The notes beneath the pieces were generated by a model. The model saw nothing but the letters and a program-made list of their open reading frames with translations, did not search any database and was not told the origin of the DNA. 64,000 nucleotides of DNA from Pseudodesulfovibrio tunisiensis (GTDB taxonomy: Bacteria > Desulfobacterota > Desulfovibrionia > Desulfovibrionales > Desulfovibrionaceae), in assembly GCF_022809775.1 (NCBI RefSeq), contig NZ_CP094380.1, positions 2,269,501 to 2,333,500 on the forward strand, given 5' to 3'. Positions 25,043 to 34,286 of this stretch are shown one piece after another (the stretch's first letter is position 1; each line of letters opens with the position of its first letter). The translations under genes and the position numbers were made by a program.

Positions 25043-26131
25043 ATGATGAAAAAAGCCCTTATCACCGGCATCACGGGCCAGGACGGCTCCTACCTTTCGG
25101 AACTGCTTCTGGCAAAAGGCTATGAAGTGCACGGCATCAAGCGCCGGGCCTCGCTCTTCAACACGGACCGGGTCGATCACCTCTATCAGGACCCCCACGA
25201 AACGGACCGCCGCTTCTTCCTCCATTACGGGGACGTAACCGATTCCACCAACCTCATCCGGGTGATGCAGGAAGTCCGGCCCGACGAGATCTACAATCTC
25301 GCGGCCCAAAGCCATGTTGCGGTTTCCTTCGAGACCCCGGAGTACACTGCCGACTCCGTGGGACTCGGAACCCTGCGCATGCTCGAAGCCATCCGCATCC
25401 TCGGACTGGCCGAGACCACCCGTTTCTATCAGGCGTCCACATCCGAACTCTACGGCAACAACACGGACACGCCCCAGAGCGAAACCACGCCGTTCCGGCC
25501 CAGTTCGCCCTATGCCGCGGCCAAGCTGTATGCCTACTGGATCACCGTGAACTACCGGGAAGCCTACGCCATGCATGCCAGCAACGGCATCCTGTTCAAC
25601 CATGAATCCCCGCGCCGGGGCGAAACCTTTGTCACCCGCAAGATCACCCAGGGGCTGGCCATGATCAGGGCCGGACTGCGCGACGCGGTGTGGCTGGGCA
25701 ATCTTGATGCCCGACGCGACTGGGGCCATGCCCGGGACTATGCGGAAATGATGTGGCTCATCCTCCAGCAGGATGAACCCGACGATTACGTCGTGGCCAC
25801 AGGCGAACAGCATTCGGTGCGTGAATTCGTGGAGACCGCGGGCCGGGAGCTGGGCATGGACATCCGCTGGCAGGGCAGCGGCCTTGACGAATGCGGCGTG
25901 GATGCGGTCACGAACCGCACCGTAATCCGCGTGGACCCGCGCTATTTCCGGCCCACGGACGTGGAAGACCTGCTGGGCGACGCGACCAAGGCGCACGAGA
26001 AGCTCGGCTGGAAATCCCGGACCACGTTTCAGGAGTTGGTAAGCGAGATGGTCAGGGAGGATTTGCGGCTGGCGGAATTTTCCAAACTGTGCTGTGAAAA
26101 CGGCTTTGAATCCCTCATCCCCAGAGGCTGA
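25043..26131 (+). CDS. gmd: GDP-mannose 4,6-dehydratase
   Basis: 362 residues. [14 protein letters not shown] is the NADP-binding glycine motif; [13 protein letters not shown], the catalytic STSELYG with Ser/Glu and [10 protein letters not shown] (YxxxK) are diagnostic of Gmd, as is [16 protein letters not shown]. It converts GDP-mannose to GDP-4-keto-6-deoxymannose, the first step to GDP-L-fucose. The next gene, fcl, follows by 2 bases and completes the pathway. A strong GGGAGGG precedes the start, though 10 or more bases away. Confidence 0.97.
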   Translation: MMKKALITGITGQDGSYLSELLLAKGYEVHGIKRRASLFNTDRVDHLYQDPHETDRRFFLHYGDVTDSTNLIRVMQEVRPDEIYNLAAQSHVAVSFETPEYTADSVGLGTLRMLEAIRILGLAETTRFYQASTSELYGNNTDTPQSETTPFRPSSPYAAAKLYAYWITVNYREAYAMHASNGILFNHESPRRGETFVTRKITQGLAMIRAGLRDAVWLGNLDARRDWGHARDYAEMMWLILQQDEPDDYVVATGEQHSVREFVETAGRELGMDIRWQGSGLDECGVDAVTNRTVIRVDPRYFRPTDVEDLLGDATKAHEKLGWKSRTTFQELVSEMVREDLRLAEFSKLCCENGFESLIPRG

Positions 26132-26133
26132 CC

Positions 26134-27075
26134 ATGTGGAACGGCAAAAAGGTATTCGTGGCCGGACATCGCGGCCTTGTCGGTTCGGCCGTGGTGCGTC
26201 GGCTGCAAAGGGAACAGGGGGTGCGCATCGTGACGCGCACCCGCAGCGAGCTTGATCTGACGCGACAGGCGGACGTGGAACGTTTCTTTGCCGAAGAGCG
26301 GCCCGACTGCGTGATCCTTGCGGCGGCAAAGGTGGGCGGCATTCACGCCAATGCCACCTACCCGGCGGACTTCATCCGGGACAACCTGCTCATTCAGGAC
26401 AACGTGATCAATGCGGCCCATGCCAACGGCGTGGGAAAATTCGTGTTCCTCGGTTCCTCGTGCATCTACCCAAAGCATGCGCCCCAGCCCATTCCCGAAG
26501 AAGCCCTGCTCACCGGACCGCTGGAGCCGACCAACGAATGGTACGCTCTGGCCAAGATTTCCGGCATCAAGCTGTGCCAGGCCCTGCGCCGCCAGTACGG
26601 ATTCGACGCCATCAGCCTGATGCCCACCAACCTGTACGGTCCCAACGACAACTATCACCCGGAAAACTCCCATGTCGTGCCCGGGCTGCTCCGACGCATG
26701 CACGAGGCCCGCGAGGCCGAAGCCGATTCGGTCCGGGTCTGGGGATCGGGCGCGGCGCTCCGGGAATTCATGCACGTGGACGATCTGGCCGACGCCATCG
26801 TGTTCCTTGCCGAACACTACAGCGAGGAAATGCATGTCAACGTGGGAACCGGGCGGGAAGTGAGCATCCGGGAGCTGGCCGAGACCATCCGCGACGTGGT
26901 GGGCTTTGCCGGAAAGCTGGAGTTCGGCGATGCCGGTCAGGACGGCACGCCCCGAAAGCTCGTGGATTCCTCGCGGCTCGCGGCCATGGGGTGGAAGCCG
27001 ACCGTGGATCTGGAAACCGGACTGCGCAACGCCTATGCCTGGTATCTGGAGAACATGGCCAAAGCGCGGGGCTGA
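26134..27075 (+). CDS. fcl: GDP-L-fucose synthase
   Basis: 313 residues. VFVAGHRGLVGSAVVRRL NADP-binding start, AAAKVGGIHAN, LGSSCIYPKHAPQPI and EWYALAKISGIKLC (YxxxK) are the signature segments of the epimerase/reductase WcaG/Fcl. It makes GDP-L-fucose from the Gmd product. Directly downstream of gmd and likely co-transcribed; a possible terminator hairpin follows at 27101. Confidence 0.97.
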   Translation: MWNGKKVFVAGHRGLVGSAVVRRLQREQGVRIVTRTRSELDLTRQADVERFFAEERPDCVILAAAKVGGIHANATYPADFIRDNLLIQDNVINAAHANGVGKFVFLGSSCIYPKHAPQPIPEEALLTGPLEPTNEWYALAKISGIKLCQALRRQYGFDAISLMPTNLYGPNDNYHPENSHVVPGLLRRMHEAREAEADSVRVWGSGAALREFMHVDDLADAIVFLAEHYSEEMHVNVGTGREVSIRELAETIRDVVGFAGKLEFGDAGQDGTPRKLVDSSRLAAMGWKPTVDLETGLRNAYAWYLENMAKARG

Positions 27076-27100
27076 CGGCCCGGAAAGGATTCCGGAAAAA

Positions 27101-27137
27101 CGCCGCCTTTCGGGACAAGGCGGCGGATCGCCTTTTT
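27101..27137 (+). terminator. Possible terminator after fcl
   Basis: CGCCGCCTT (27101-27109) pairs with AAGGCGGCG (27117-27125); a second tiny hairpin GGCG-GAT-CGCC leads into TTTTT at 27133-27137. The spacing between main stem and T run is longer than ideal. Confidence 0.45.
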
Positions 27138-27187
27138 CCGGGATTCCGTCAAAGGCAGGAGTATTGCAAGGGTCATGGTCCAGACCG

Positions 27188-27262
27188 CCCGGCTGTCCGG
27201 AATTTTGACAGGGCGACTCGATCTTTCCCGAGAACACAGGTTCTCCGCCCGGGACAGCCGGG
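27188..27262 (+). repeat. Spaced inverted repeat ahead of the aldolase cassette
   Basis: CCCGGCTGTCC (27188-27198) is the exact reverse complement of GGACAGCCGGG (27252-27262). TTGACA at 27205-27210 lies inside, but no good -10 follows at 17 bases. Could be a leader-RNA stem or an operator; function unknown. Confidence 0.4.
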
Positions 27263-27295
27263 TGCGAAACCTCTTGAAAAACGGAAGCAAGCAGC

Positions 27296-28078
27296 ATGAA
27301 ATCCTCTTTTCGCTCCCGGCTCTGCGCCGGGGAAACGCTGACCGGCTCATGGCTGACCATCGGCTCCACCACCACGGCGGAGATCATGGCCTCGGCCGAC
27401 TTCGACTGGCTGACCATCGACATGGAGCACAGCGCCATCGGACTGGGCATGGCGCAGGAAATGATCCGCACCGTGGAAGCCCGGGGCGTGACCCCGCTGG
27501 TCCGCGTGGGACACAACCAGCCCAACCTGATCAAGCGGGTCATGGACGCGGGCGCAACCGGCGTGATCGTGCCCATGGTCAACACGGCCGAGGAAGCGGA
27601 ACAGGCCGTGCAATCGGTCAAGTATCCGCCGCGCGGCTTTCGCGGAGTGGGGCTTGCCCGCGCCCAGCAGTACGGATTCGGGTTCGAGGAATACCAGCAG
27701 TGGAACCACGACAACAGCGTGGTCATCGTTCAGGTGGAACACATCGAGGCCGTGAACAATCTCGAATCCATCCTTGCCGTGGACGGCGTGGACGGATTCA
27801 TGGTCGGTCCCTACGATCTTTCCGGCTCTCTGGGCATGCCCGGCAACTTTTCCCATCCCGACGTGAAGGCGGCGCTGGAGCGGGTCGAAGCCATTGCGGC
27901 AGGGAGCAGGGCGGCTCCGGGCTTTCACGTGGTCCAGCCCGATCCGGACGCGCTTGAGGCCAAACGCGCCAAGGGCTACCGCTTCCTTGCCTACGGTCTC
28001 GACAGCCTGTTTCTGGGCGCAGGAGCGCGAAAGGCCGCGACCGAAGCTCGCAACCCGGCCGGGCAATCCCGAGGCTAG
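27296..28078 (+). CDS. HpcH/HpaI-family aldolase
   Basis: 260 residues. WLTIGSTTTAEIM, FDWLTIDMEHS, LVRVGHNQPNLIKRVMDAGATGVIVPMV and VVIVQVEHIEAVNN (metal-binding Glu) are the class II pyruvate-aldolase signatures; MVGPYDLSGSLG near 170 completes the site. Members join or split pyruvate and an aldehyde. It is the first of five tightly spaced genes (dehydrogenase, epimerase, HAD phosphatase, cytidylyltransferase), suggesting synthesis of a 2-keto-acid-derived residue that is activated as a CMP derivative. Confidence 0.9.
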   Translation: MKSSFRSRLCAGETLTGSWLTIGSTTTAEIMASADFDWLTIDMEHSAIGLGMAQEMIRTVEARGVTPLVRVGHNQPNLIKRVMDAGATGVIVPMVNTAEEAEQAVQSVKYPPRGFRGVGLARAQQYGFGFEEYQQWNHDNSVVIVQVEHIEAVNNLESILAVDGVDGFMVGPYDLSGSLGMPGNFSHPDVKAALERVEAIAAGSRAAPGFHVVQPDPDALEAKRAKGYRFLAYGLDSLFLGAGARKAATEARNPAGQSRG

Positions 28079-28080
28079 CC

Positions 28081-29028
28081 ATGGCAGATACCATTCTCAT
28101 AACCACGTCCTCGTTCGGCAGATTCGACGAAACCCCGCTCAAGGCCCTGCGCGACGCAGGCTTCCATGTGGTGATCAATCCCCACGGCCGCAAGCTGACC
28201 GAGGCCGAAGCCGAAGCCCTGAACCGGGAACATCACCCCGTCGGCATTCTGGCCGGGGTCGAACCCCTCACCCGCACGGTCATGGCAGCGGGCGGCAGGC
28301 TCAGGGCCATTGCCCGCTGCGGCATCGGCATGGACAGCGTGGACAGCGAGGCGGCCCGCGCACTGCGCATCGACGTGACCAACACCCCGGACGCCCCAAC
28401 CCAGGCCGTGGCCGAAATCACTCTGGGTGCGATCCTGTGCATGCTCCGGGGAATCCACAGCTCCTGCGCGGCCATACGGGCCGGGAAATGGGAACGCCCC
28501 ATGGGTGCGCTGCTCTCGTTCCGGACCGTGGGACTGCTCGGCATGGGCCGCATCGGGTCCCGGCTGGCGGAACTGCTTGCTCCGTTCGGCTGCCGGATTC
28601 TGGGTCACGATCCTCATGCAGACGCGCCGCACGGCGTGGAACAGGTCGAATTCCCGCAACTTCTGGCCGAATCCGACGTGCTCAGCCTGCATATCCCCTT
28701 TTCCGAGGCAACCCGCCACATCATCGGCCGGGACGCGATCCGCGCCATGAAACCCGGAGCCAGACTCGTCAACTACGCCCGCGGCGGACTGGTGGACGAA
28801 GCCGCGCTCGATCAGGCGCTGACCGACGGCCACCTTGCCGGAGCCGCACTGGACTGCTTCGAGAACGAACCGTATTCCGGGCCGCTGACCCGGCACGAAA
28901 GCGTGGTGCTCACCGGGCATGTCGGGTCCTACGCCCGGGAAGGGCGCATCATTCAGGAAACCCAGGCCGCCCACAACCTGCTGGCTTCGCTGGCAGCGGA
29001 ACGCGGCGGTTCAGGGAGCAAGTCATGA
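28081..29028 (+). CDS. D-2-hydroxyacid dehydrogenase (phosphoglycerate dehydrogenase-like)
   Basis: 315 residues. LLGMGRIGSRLAELL is the NAD-binding GxGxxG region; ARCGIGMDSVD, NYARGGLVDEAAL and the HVGSYAREGRI His near the C-terminus provide the Arg/Glu/His catalytic set. It interconverts 2-keto and D-2-hydroxy acids. Short relative to SerA (no ACT domain). The gene lies 2 bases after the aldolase and overlaps the epimerase by 4, so it likely acts on the aldolase product or a related acid in the same pathway. Confidence 0.9.
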   Translation: MADTILITTSSFGRFDETPLKALRDAGFHVVINPHGRKLTEAEAEALNREHHPVGILAGVEPLTRTVMAAGGRLRAIARCGIGMDSVDSEAARALRIDVTNTPDAPTQAVAEITLGAILCMLRGIHSSCAAIRAGKWERPMGALLSFRTVGLLGMGRIGSRLAELLAPFGCRILGHDPHADAPHGVEQVEFPQLLAESDVLSLHIPFSEATRHIIGRDAIRAMKPGARLVNYARGGLVDEAALDQALTDGHLAGAALDCFENEPYSGPLTRHESVVLTGHVGSYAREGRIIQETQAAHNLLASLAAERGGSGSKS

Positions 29029-29921
29029 ACATCCTTGTGACGGGCGGTTCCGGATTTCTGGGCAGCCATGTGGCGGACGCCCTGAGCGACGCGGGCCACG
29101 ACGTAACGATTTTCGACGCGATCCCCTCGCCCTGGCTGGGCAAGGGGCAGACCATGGTCACGGGCGACCTGCTCGACGCCGACGCCCTGACCCGGGCAGT
29201 GCAGGGCAAGGATGCGGTCTATCATTTCGCGGGCATCGCGGACATCGAGGATTGCGCAAAATCCCCGGTAGCCACGGCCAGCATCAACATACTGGGCACG
29301 GTCAAACTGCTTGAAACCTGCGTGAACGCCGGGGTGAAGCGGTTCGTGTTCGCCAGTTCGGCCTACGTGTTCAGCGAGTCCGGCTCGTTCTACCGCACCA
29401 GCAAACGGGCCTGCGAATCCTTCATCGAGGACTTTTCCAAGCGGTACGGCCTGAAATACACCTGCCTGCGCTACGGCTCCTTGTACGGACCGCGCGCCGA
29501 CGGCCGCAACAGCATCCATTCCCTGCTCAGGCAGGCCGTGGAAACCGGAACCATCACCTACCACGGCAACGGCGACGAACTGCGCGAGTTCATTCACGTG
29601 TTCGACGCGGCCAAAAGCAGCGTGGACATACTGGCCCCGGAGTTCGAGAATCAGCACGTCATCCTGACCGGAGTGGAAAAAATGACCTACCGCGACCTGC
29701 TGGAAATGATCCGCGAGATATTCGGCGGCAGGATCGAGCTGAACATGCTCCCCCGGGACCGCGAGGCCCACTACCGCATCACGCCCTATTCCTTTGCGCC
29801 CAAACTGGGGCGCAAGCTGGTCGGCAACTCGTTCGTGGACTTCGGACAGGGCCTGCTGCACTGCATCGAGGCCCTGCACGCCGAAAAGATGAAACGCGAG
29901 GAAGACGGAGGCCGGAACTGA
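29025..29921 (+). CDS. NAD-dependent epimerase/dehydratase (extended SDR)
   Basis: 298 residues starting MNILVTGGSGFLGSHV (NAD-binding). FASSAYVFSES and SFYRTSKRACE (YxxxK) give the catalytic Ser/Tyr/Lys; LRYGSLYGPRADGRN is the usual substrate loop. The start overlaps the dehydrogenase stop (ATGA), which excludes longer readings. Nucleotide-sugar epimerase, dehydratase or reductase; substrate not identifiable. Confidence 0.9.
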   Translation: MNILVTGGSGFLGSHVADALSDAGHDVTIFDAIPSPWLGKGQTMVTGDLLDADALTRAVQGKDAVYHFAGIADIEDCAKSPVATASINILGTVKLLETCVNAGVKRFVFASSAYVFSESGSFYRTSKRACESFIEDFSKRYGLKYTCLRYGSLYGPRADGRNSIHSLLRQAVETGTITYHGNGDELREFIHVFDAAKSSVDILAPEFENQHVILTGVEKMTYRDLLEMIREIFGGRIELNMLPRDREAHYRITPYSFAPKLGRKLVGNSFVDFGQGLLHCIEALHAEKMKREEDGGRN

Positions 29922-29923
29922 TT

Positions 29924-30577
29924 ATGCAGGCGGTCTTCTTCGATTTCGACGGCGTGATCCTCGACTCGGTATCCGTCAAGACCGAGGCGTTCGGGGACCT
30001 GTACGCGGAATACGGACCGGACGTGCGCCGCGCCGTGGTGGAATATCACCTTGCGCATGGCGGCGTGTCCCGCTTCGAGAAATTCCGGCATTTTCACGAA
30101 AACATTCTCGGCAGCCCCATGACCGAGGAACTCATGCACGACCTGTGCTCGGCCTTCAACCGGCTGACCATGACGAAAATCATGGCTGCGGACTTCATAC
30201 CCGGAGCCCGGAAAACCCTGGGCGAACTGAATCTGCGATCCATTCCGGCATTCGTGGCCTCGGGAACGCCGCAGGCCGAGCTGGAACAGGTGGTGTCGGC
30301 CCGAATCGGGTCCGGCGTGTTTGCGGAAGTCCACGGCTCGCCCAGAACCAAACCGGAAATCGTGCGTGACGTGCTCGCCCGGCACAAGCTGAATCCCGGT
30401 GAATGCGTGTTCGTGGGCGATGCCATGACCGATTTCAACGCGGCCCGGGAATGCCGCGTCCCGTTTCTCGGGGTAGGGCCGGACAGCAGCCACGCCTTTC
30501 CCCCGGGAACCGCCGTGGTCAGCTCCCTGAACTGGGAATCCCTGAACCACCCCACGCCAATACAGGAGAAGGCATGA
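29924..30577 (+). CDS. HAD-family phosphatase (beta-phosphoglucomutase-like)
   Basis: 217 residues. AVFFDFDGVILDSV holds the nucleophile and acid Asp pair, AFVASGTPQAEL motif II, and VFVGDAMTDFNAA motif IV; a helical cap lies between about 18 and 85. Probably removes phosphate from an intermediate of the cassette, as KdsC or NeuB-associated phosphatases do in their pathways. Overlaps the cytidylyltransferase by 4 bases. Confidence 0.85.
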   Translation: MQAVFFDFDGVILDSVSVKTEAFGDLYAEYGPDVRRAVVEYHLAHGGVSRFEKFRHFHENILGSPMTEELMHDLCSAFNRLTMTKIMAADFIPGARKTLGELNLRSIPAFVASGTPQAELEQVVSARIGSGVFAEVHGSPRTKPEIVRDVLARHKLNPGECVFVGDAMTDFNAARECRVPFLGVGPDSSHAFPPGTAVVSSLNWESLNHPTPIQEKA

Positions 30578-31240
30578 CCGTCACAGCCCTGCTTCCCATG
30601 AAGGGACACTCCGAACGAGTGCCGAACAAGAACCTCCGCCCCATGTGCGGGGAGCCACTCTTCTTTCACGTGACCAAGGCTCTGGAAGCGTGCGAATGCG
30701 TGGACGCCATCATCATCAACACGGACAGCCGGGCCATTGCCGACGCAGCCCGCGAACGGTTCTCCAAGGTGGAAATCCACTGGCGTCCCGAGGAAATCCG
30801 GGGCGACACGGTTTCCATGAACCGGGTCATCAAGGACGACCTGTCCCGCAGCTCCGGTGAACACTTTCTCCAGACGCACGCCACCAACCCGCTGCTTTCG
30901 CCCGACACCGTTGCCCGGGCCGTGGCCGCGTATTTCGAGGCGCTGGACCGACACGGATTCCCTCTTTTCCGTGAACAGGCTCCAGACCCGCCTCTACCGG
31001 GAGTCGGGCGAGCCGCTGAATCACGATCCGGCCGAACTCCTGCGCACTCAGGATCTGCCGCCCCTGTTCGAGGAGAATTCCCTCCTGTACATATTCAGCA
31101 GACAGTCCTTTGCACTGGCCGGCAGCAACCGCATCGGCCGCACGCCCCGGATGTTTCCCACGCCTCCGGGCGAATCCGTGGACATCGACGAGGAACACGA
31201 TTTCATCCTTGCCGAAACCCTGATGAGCCAAAGGGCCTGA
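30574..31240 (+). pseudogene. CMP-sugar-type cytidylyltransferase (NeuA/PseF-like), frameshifted
   Basis: The start is ATG 30574 (ATGA overlap). TALLPMKGHSERVPNKN and TDSRAIAD match acylneuraminate cytidylyltransferases, as does FLQTHATNPLL. The frame breaks near residue 128: DRHG... must become DSLFSVNRLQTRLY, the diagnostic family segment, which lies in the next frame up to the stop at 31240. One extra G at 30955-30956 accounts for it. Corrected length is about 221 residues, normal for the family. The downstream end includes PPGESVDIDEEHDF, the usual C-terminus. Either a true mutation or a sequence error. Confidence 0.85.
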
Positions 31241-31242
31241 CC

Positions 31243-32223
31243 ATGCACGACAGGACCATGCTGGTGGTGGGCGGAGCCGGCTACATCGGCAGCCACACGT
31301 GCAAGGCTCTGGCCCTGCGCGGATACGAACCCGTGACCTTCGACAATCTGGTCCACGGCCATGAATGGGCAGTGAAGTGGGGACCGCTGGTACGCGGCGA
31401 CATCATGGACCGCGCCGCACTGGACGCGGTGTTCGAACACTACGACATTCAGGGCGTGATTCATTTCGCAGCATACTGCTACGTGGGCGAATCCATGACC
31501 GCCCCGGGCAAGTACTACCGAAACAACGTTGCCGGAACCCTGACCCTGCTGGAAGCCATGCGCGACCACGGCGTCAGGCCTATCGTCTTTTCCTCAAGCT
31601 GTGCGGTCTATGGCACCCCGACCACGCCGGTTCTGGCCGAAGACCATCCCCAGTGGCCGGTCAATCCCTACGGGTGGAGCAAATTCACGGTGGAGCGCAT
31701 GCTGGAGGATTTCGGCCGCGCCCATGGCACGCGCCACTGCGCCCTGCGCTATTTCAACGCGGCCGGGGCCGACCCGGACGGAGAGATCGGCGAGGCCCAC
31801 GATCCCGAAACCCACCTGATCCCCCTCGTGCTCCGGGCCGCACGCGACCCGCGAAAACCGATCACGGTATTCGGCACGGACTACGACACCCCGGACGGCA
31901 CCTGCATCCGGGACTACATCCATGTCAGCGACCTTGCCGACGCGCACATTCGCGCCCTTGAAGCGCTTCAGGCGCACCCGGCCCTGACCGTGAATCTGGG
32001 AACCGGAACAGGATTTTCGGTCCGGGAAATCGTCGATGCTGCGCGCGACGTGACCGGAATCCCCATCAATCCGATATACGGTGATCGCCGCCCGGGCGAT
32101 CCGTCCCGGCTGGTGGCGAACCGCACCCTTGCCCACAGCCTTCTGGGCTGGGAGCCACGGTACACCGACATCCGCCAGACAATTGAACACGCATGGAGCT
32201 GGATGGAGCGCGACCCGGAATAG
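31243..32223 (+). CDS. galE: UDP-glucose 4-epimerase
   Basis: 326 residues. VVGGAGYIGSHTCKAL, FDNLVHGHEWAVKWG, FSSSCAVYG and NPYGWSKFTVERML (YxxxK variant YGWSK) are standard GalE motifs; NAAGADPDGEIGE and GTDYDTPDGTCIRDYIHV are diagnostic. Makes UDP-galactose from UDP-glucose for glycan assembly. Two bases after the cytidylyltransferase stop; ends the island on this side. Confidence 0.95.
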   Translation: MHDRTMLVVGGAGYIGSHTCKALALRGYEPVTFDNLVHGHEWAVKWGPLVRGDIMDRAALDAVFEHYDIQGVIHFAAYCYVGESMTAPGKYYRNNVAGTLTLLEAMRDHGVRPIVFSSSCAVYGTPTTPVLAEDHPQWPVNPYGWSKFTVERMLEDFGRAHGTRHCALRYFNAAGADPDGEIGEAHDPETHLIPLVLRAARDPRKPITVFGTDYDTPDGTCIRDYIHVSDLADAHIRALEALQAHPALTVNLGTGTGFSVREIVDAARDVTGIPINPIYGDRRPGDPSRLVANRTLAHSLLGWEPRYTDIRQTIEHAWSWMERDPE

Positions 32224-32298
32224 GGCAACGCCCGGAACGGACTCATCCGCGCGAACAAGTTGAAAACAATCCGAGTTGCGGATAATACAATCAGAATC

Positions 32299-33729
32299 AT
32301 GTCGGCAGGAACAGTGCTTTTCATCGCGGAGCCTCAGGCGGTCACCGGAATATTTCCCACTCTCAAGGAGGCGGGTCTTCAGGCCGGTCTGGCCGACACC
32401 CTGAACGGGGCCGTGAATTTCGTCAAGAAATCCAGACCGCTGATCATTTTCTGCCGCCCCGGACTGCAAGGGTTCGATGCCCGCAACCTGCTGGAGCAGG
32501 CCAAAACCATGGATGACTTTCCGCCCGTGGTCGTCTTTGCGCGCAACGGCTCGTCGGACGAGGCCGTGCAATTTCTGGAGCACGGCGCACGCGATTACTG
32601 GGTCGAGCCCCTGACATGGGAAAAGATCAGGCTGGTGCTGCCTGCCGAGGAACCATCCCGGCATCCGGCCCCGGAACCGAAACCGGATCACGCCGCGCAC
32701 CATGCACCCAGACCGTCCGCACCGTCCGGCAGATTCCAGATCATCGGCCACCATCAGGCCCTGCTGCGCGTGCTGGCTCTGGCCCGGCAGGTGGCCCGTT
32801 CCAAGGCCACGGTCCTGATCTCCGGGGATTCCGGCACGGGCAAGGAGATGTTCGCCCGCTACCTGCACCACAATTCCGACCGCGCGGACAAGCCCTTCGT
32901 GGCCATCAACTGCGCGGCCCTGCCCGAACATCTGCTGGAATCCGAACTGTTCGGCCATGAAAAGGGCGCGTTCACCGGCGCCATTTCCCGCAAGCTCGGC
33001 AAGTTCGAACTGGCGGACGGCGGCACCATCCTGCTGGACGAAATCACGGAAATGGACCTCGGCCTTCAGGCCAAGCTGCTCCGCGTGCTTCAGGAATCGG
33101 AATTCGACCGCGTGGGCGGAGTGGAAACCGTGTCCGTGGACGTACGCGTGCTCGCCACCACGAACCGGGACATCGAGGAAACCGTCAGGGAAAAGAAATT
33201 CCGTCAGGATCTGTTCTACCGGCTGAACGTGATCCCGCTCAAGCTGCCTGCCCTGCGCGAACGCGGCGAGGACTCCGTGCTGCTGGCCGAATTCTTCGCC
33301 AACAAGTTCTGTGCGGCCTACGGCCTCGGCAAACTCGCGCTCTCCGAAGAGGCCAGACAATGGCTCACAAACTATGATTGGCCGGGCAATGTGCGCGAGC
33401 TCCAGAACCTCATGGAACGCGCCGTGCTGCTGGCCGGAAACGGCCCGATCCAGCCCCGGCATTTTCTCATGGGCGACGAGCAGTGGATGCCGGAAGACCT
33501 GACCGAAGTGGAACAGGACCAGCAGATGGCGTCTCAGGCGCAGCCGCCCTCCTCGCCGAGCGAAGCCCTGTCCGTCATGCCCATCCATGAAATGGAAAAA
33601 CGGCTCATCCTCAAGAGCCTGGACGAAACCGAGGGCAATCGCACCCGGGCTGCCGAGCTTCTGGGCATCTCGGTCCGCACCCTGCGCAACAAGCTCAACG
33701 AGTACAAGAGACAGGGCATGGACGTATAG
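32299..33729 (+). CDS. Sigma-54-dependent transcriptional activator with degenerate receiver
   Basis: 476 residues from ATG 32299. A receiver-like N-terminus (about 1-115) lacks the phosphoacceptor: the position normally DxxMP reads CRPGLQG. The AAA+ domain has GDSGTGKE (Walker A), ESELFGHEKGAFTGA (sigma-54 contact loop) and GGTILLDEI (Walker B). A Fis-type HTH ends the protein (RTRAAELLGISVRTLRNKL). Resembles flagellar-type activators such as FlrC/FlgR that work without canonical phosphorylation. Target genes unknown; a role in flagellar or glycan expression is plausible from context only. Confidence 0.85.
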   Translation: MSAGTVLFIAEPQAVTGIFPTLKEAGLQAGLADTLNGAVNFVKKSRPLIIFCRPGLQGFDARNLLEQAKTMDDFPPVVVFARNGSSDEAVQFLEHGARDYWVEPLTWEKIRLVLPAEEPSRHPAPEPKPDHAAHHAPRPSAPSGRFQIIGHHQALLRVLALARQVARSKATVLISGDSGTGKEMFARYLHHNSDRADKPFVAINCAALPEHLLESELFGHEKGAFTGAISRKLGKFELADGGTILLDEITEMDLGLQAKLLRVLQESEFDRVGGVETVSVDVRVLATTNRDIEETVREKKFRQDLFYRLNVIPLKLPALRERGEDSVLLAEFFANKFCAAYGLGKLALSEEARQWLTNYDWPGNVRELQNLMERAVLLAGNGPIQPRHFLMGDEQWMPEDLTEVEQDQQMASQAQPPSSPSEALSVMPIHEMEKRLILKSLDETEGNRTRAAELLGISVRTLRNKLNEYKRQGMDV

Positions 33730-33778
33730 CCGCACCCTGTCCTGTCATCATTTTCTTCCCGCCATCATTCACCTCCGT

Positions 33779-34132
33779 TCATGTGCCTCGCCCGAATCCG
33801 GCGTCCGCATCCTCCTGACAGGATACGCACAGCCGTGCCTCGGGATTGGCCATGAGGCGACGCAGCCCGATGCCTTCGCCGCATTCCTCGCACACGCCGT
33901 AGTCGGTTTCCCGGAGCCGTCTGAGTGCATGCTCCAGTTCGATGCGACGGCGCATCCTGCGCCGGGTCACGGCCAGATTCACGCCCTGCTGCGCAAGCTG
34001 GGTGGCGAAATCCGTCTCGTCAGGACAATTTTCCAGACGGAATCCGGTCTGCTCCTCCATGTCATCCGAAGAAAGGGCATGCAGCCCGTTCAGCAAATGG
34101 GTCCGAATGGTCAGTTTCTGCGCCTCGGTCAT
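33779..34132 (-). CDS. TraR/DksA-family zinc-finger protein
   Basis: 117 residues. The C-terminal CEECGEGIGLRRLMANPEARLCVSC (about residues 83-107; two CxxC pairs) is the DksA-type zinc finger; the preceding helices form the coiled-coil. It is shorter than DksA (151 residues) and its coiled-coil tip lacks an obvious DxxDxA, so it may be a DksA paralogue or a YbiI-like protein acting on RNA polymerase. AAGGAGG precedes the start. Single gene, convergent with the sigma-54 activator. Confidence 0.85.
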   Translation of the reverse strand: MTEAQKLTIRTHLLNGLHALSSDDMEEQTGFRLENCPDETDFATQLAQQGVNLAVTRRRMRRRIELEHALRRLRETDYGVCEECGEGIGLRRLMANPEARLCVSCQEDADAGFGRGT

Positions 34133-34286
34133 GGGATCCTCCTTGAATGGAAAATCATGCTTTCCGGCCTTGTATTCCCGAAAGGCGCAGACCGGGTGTC
34201 GGACAGGTTACGGCACCGAATCGATTCTGCGGGAATTTCCGCCAAAGTGCATGGACGCCCGACGCAATCCCGTATATCGTTCCTCC

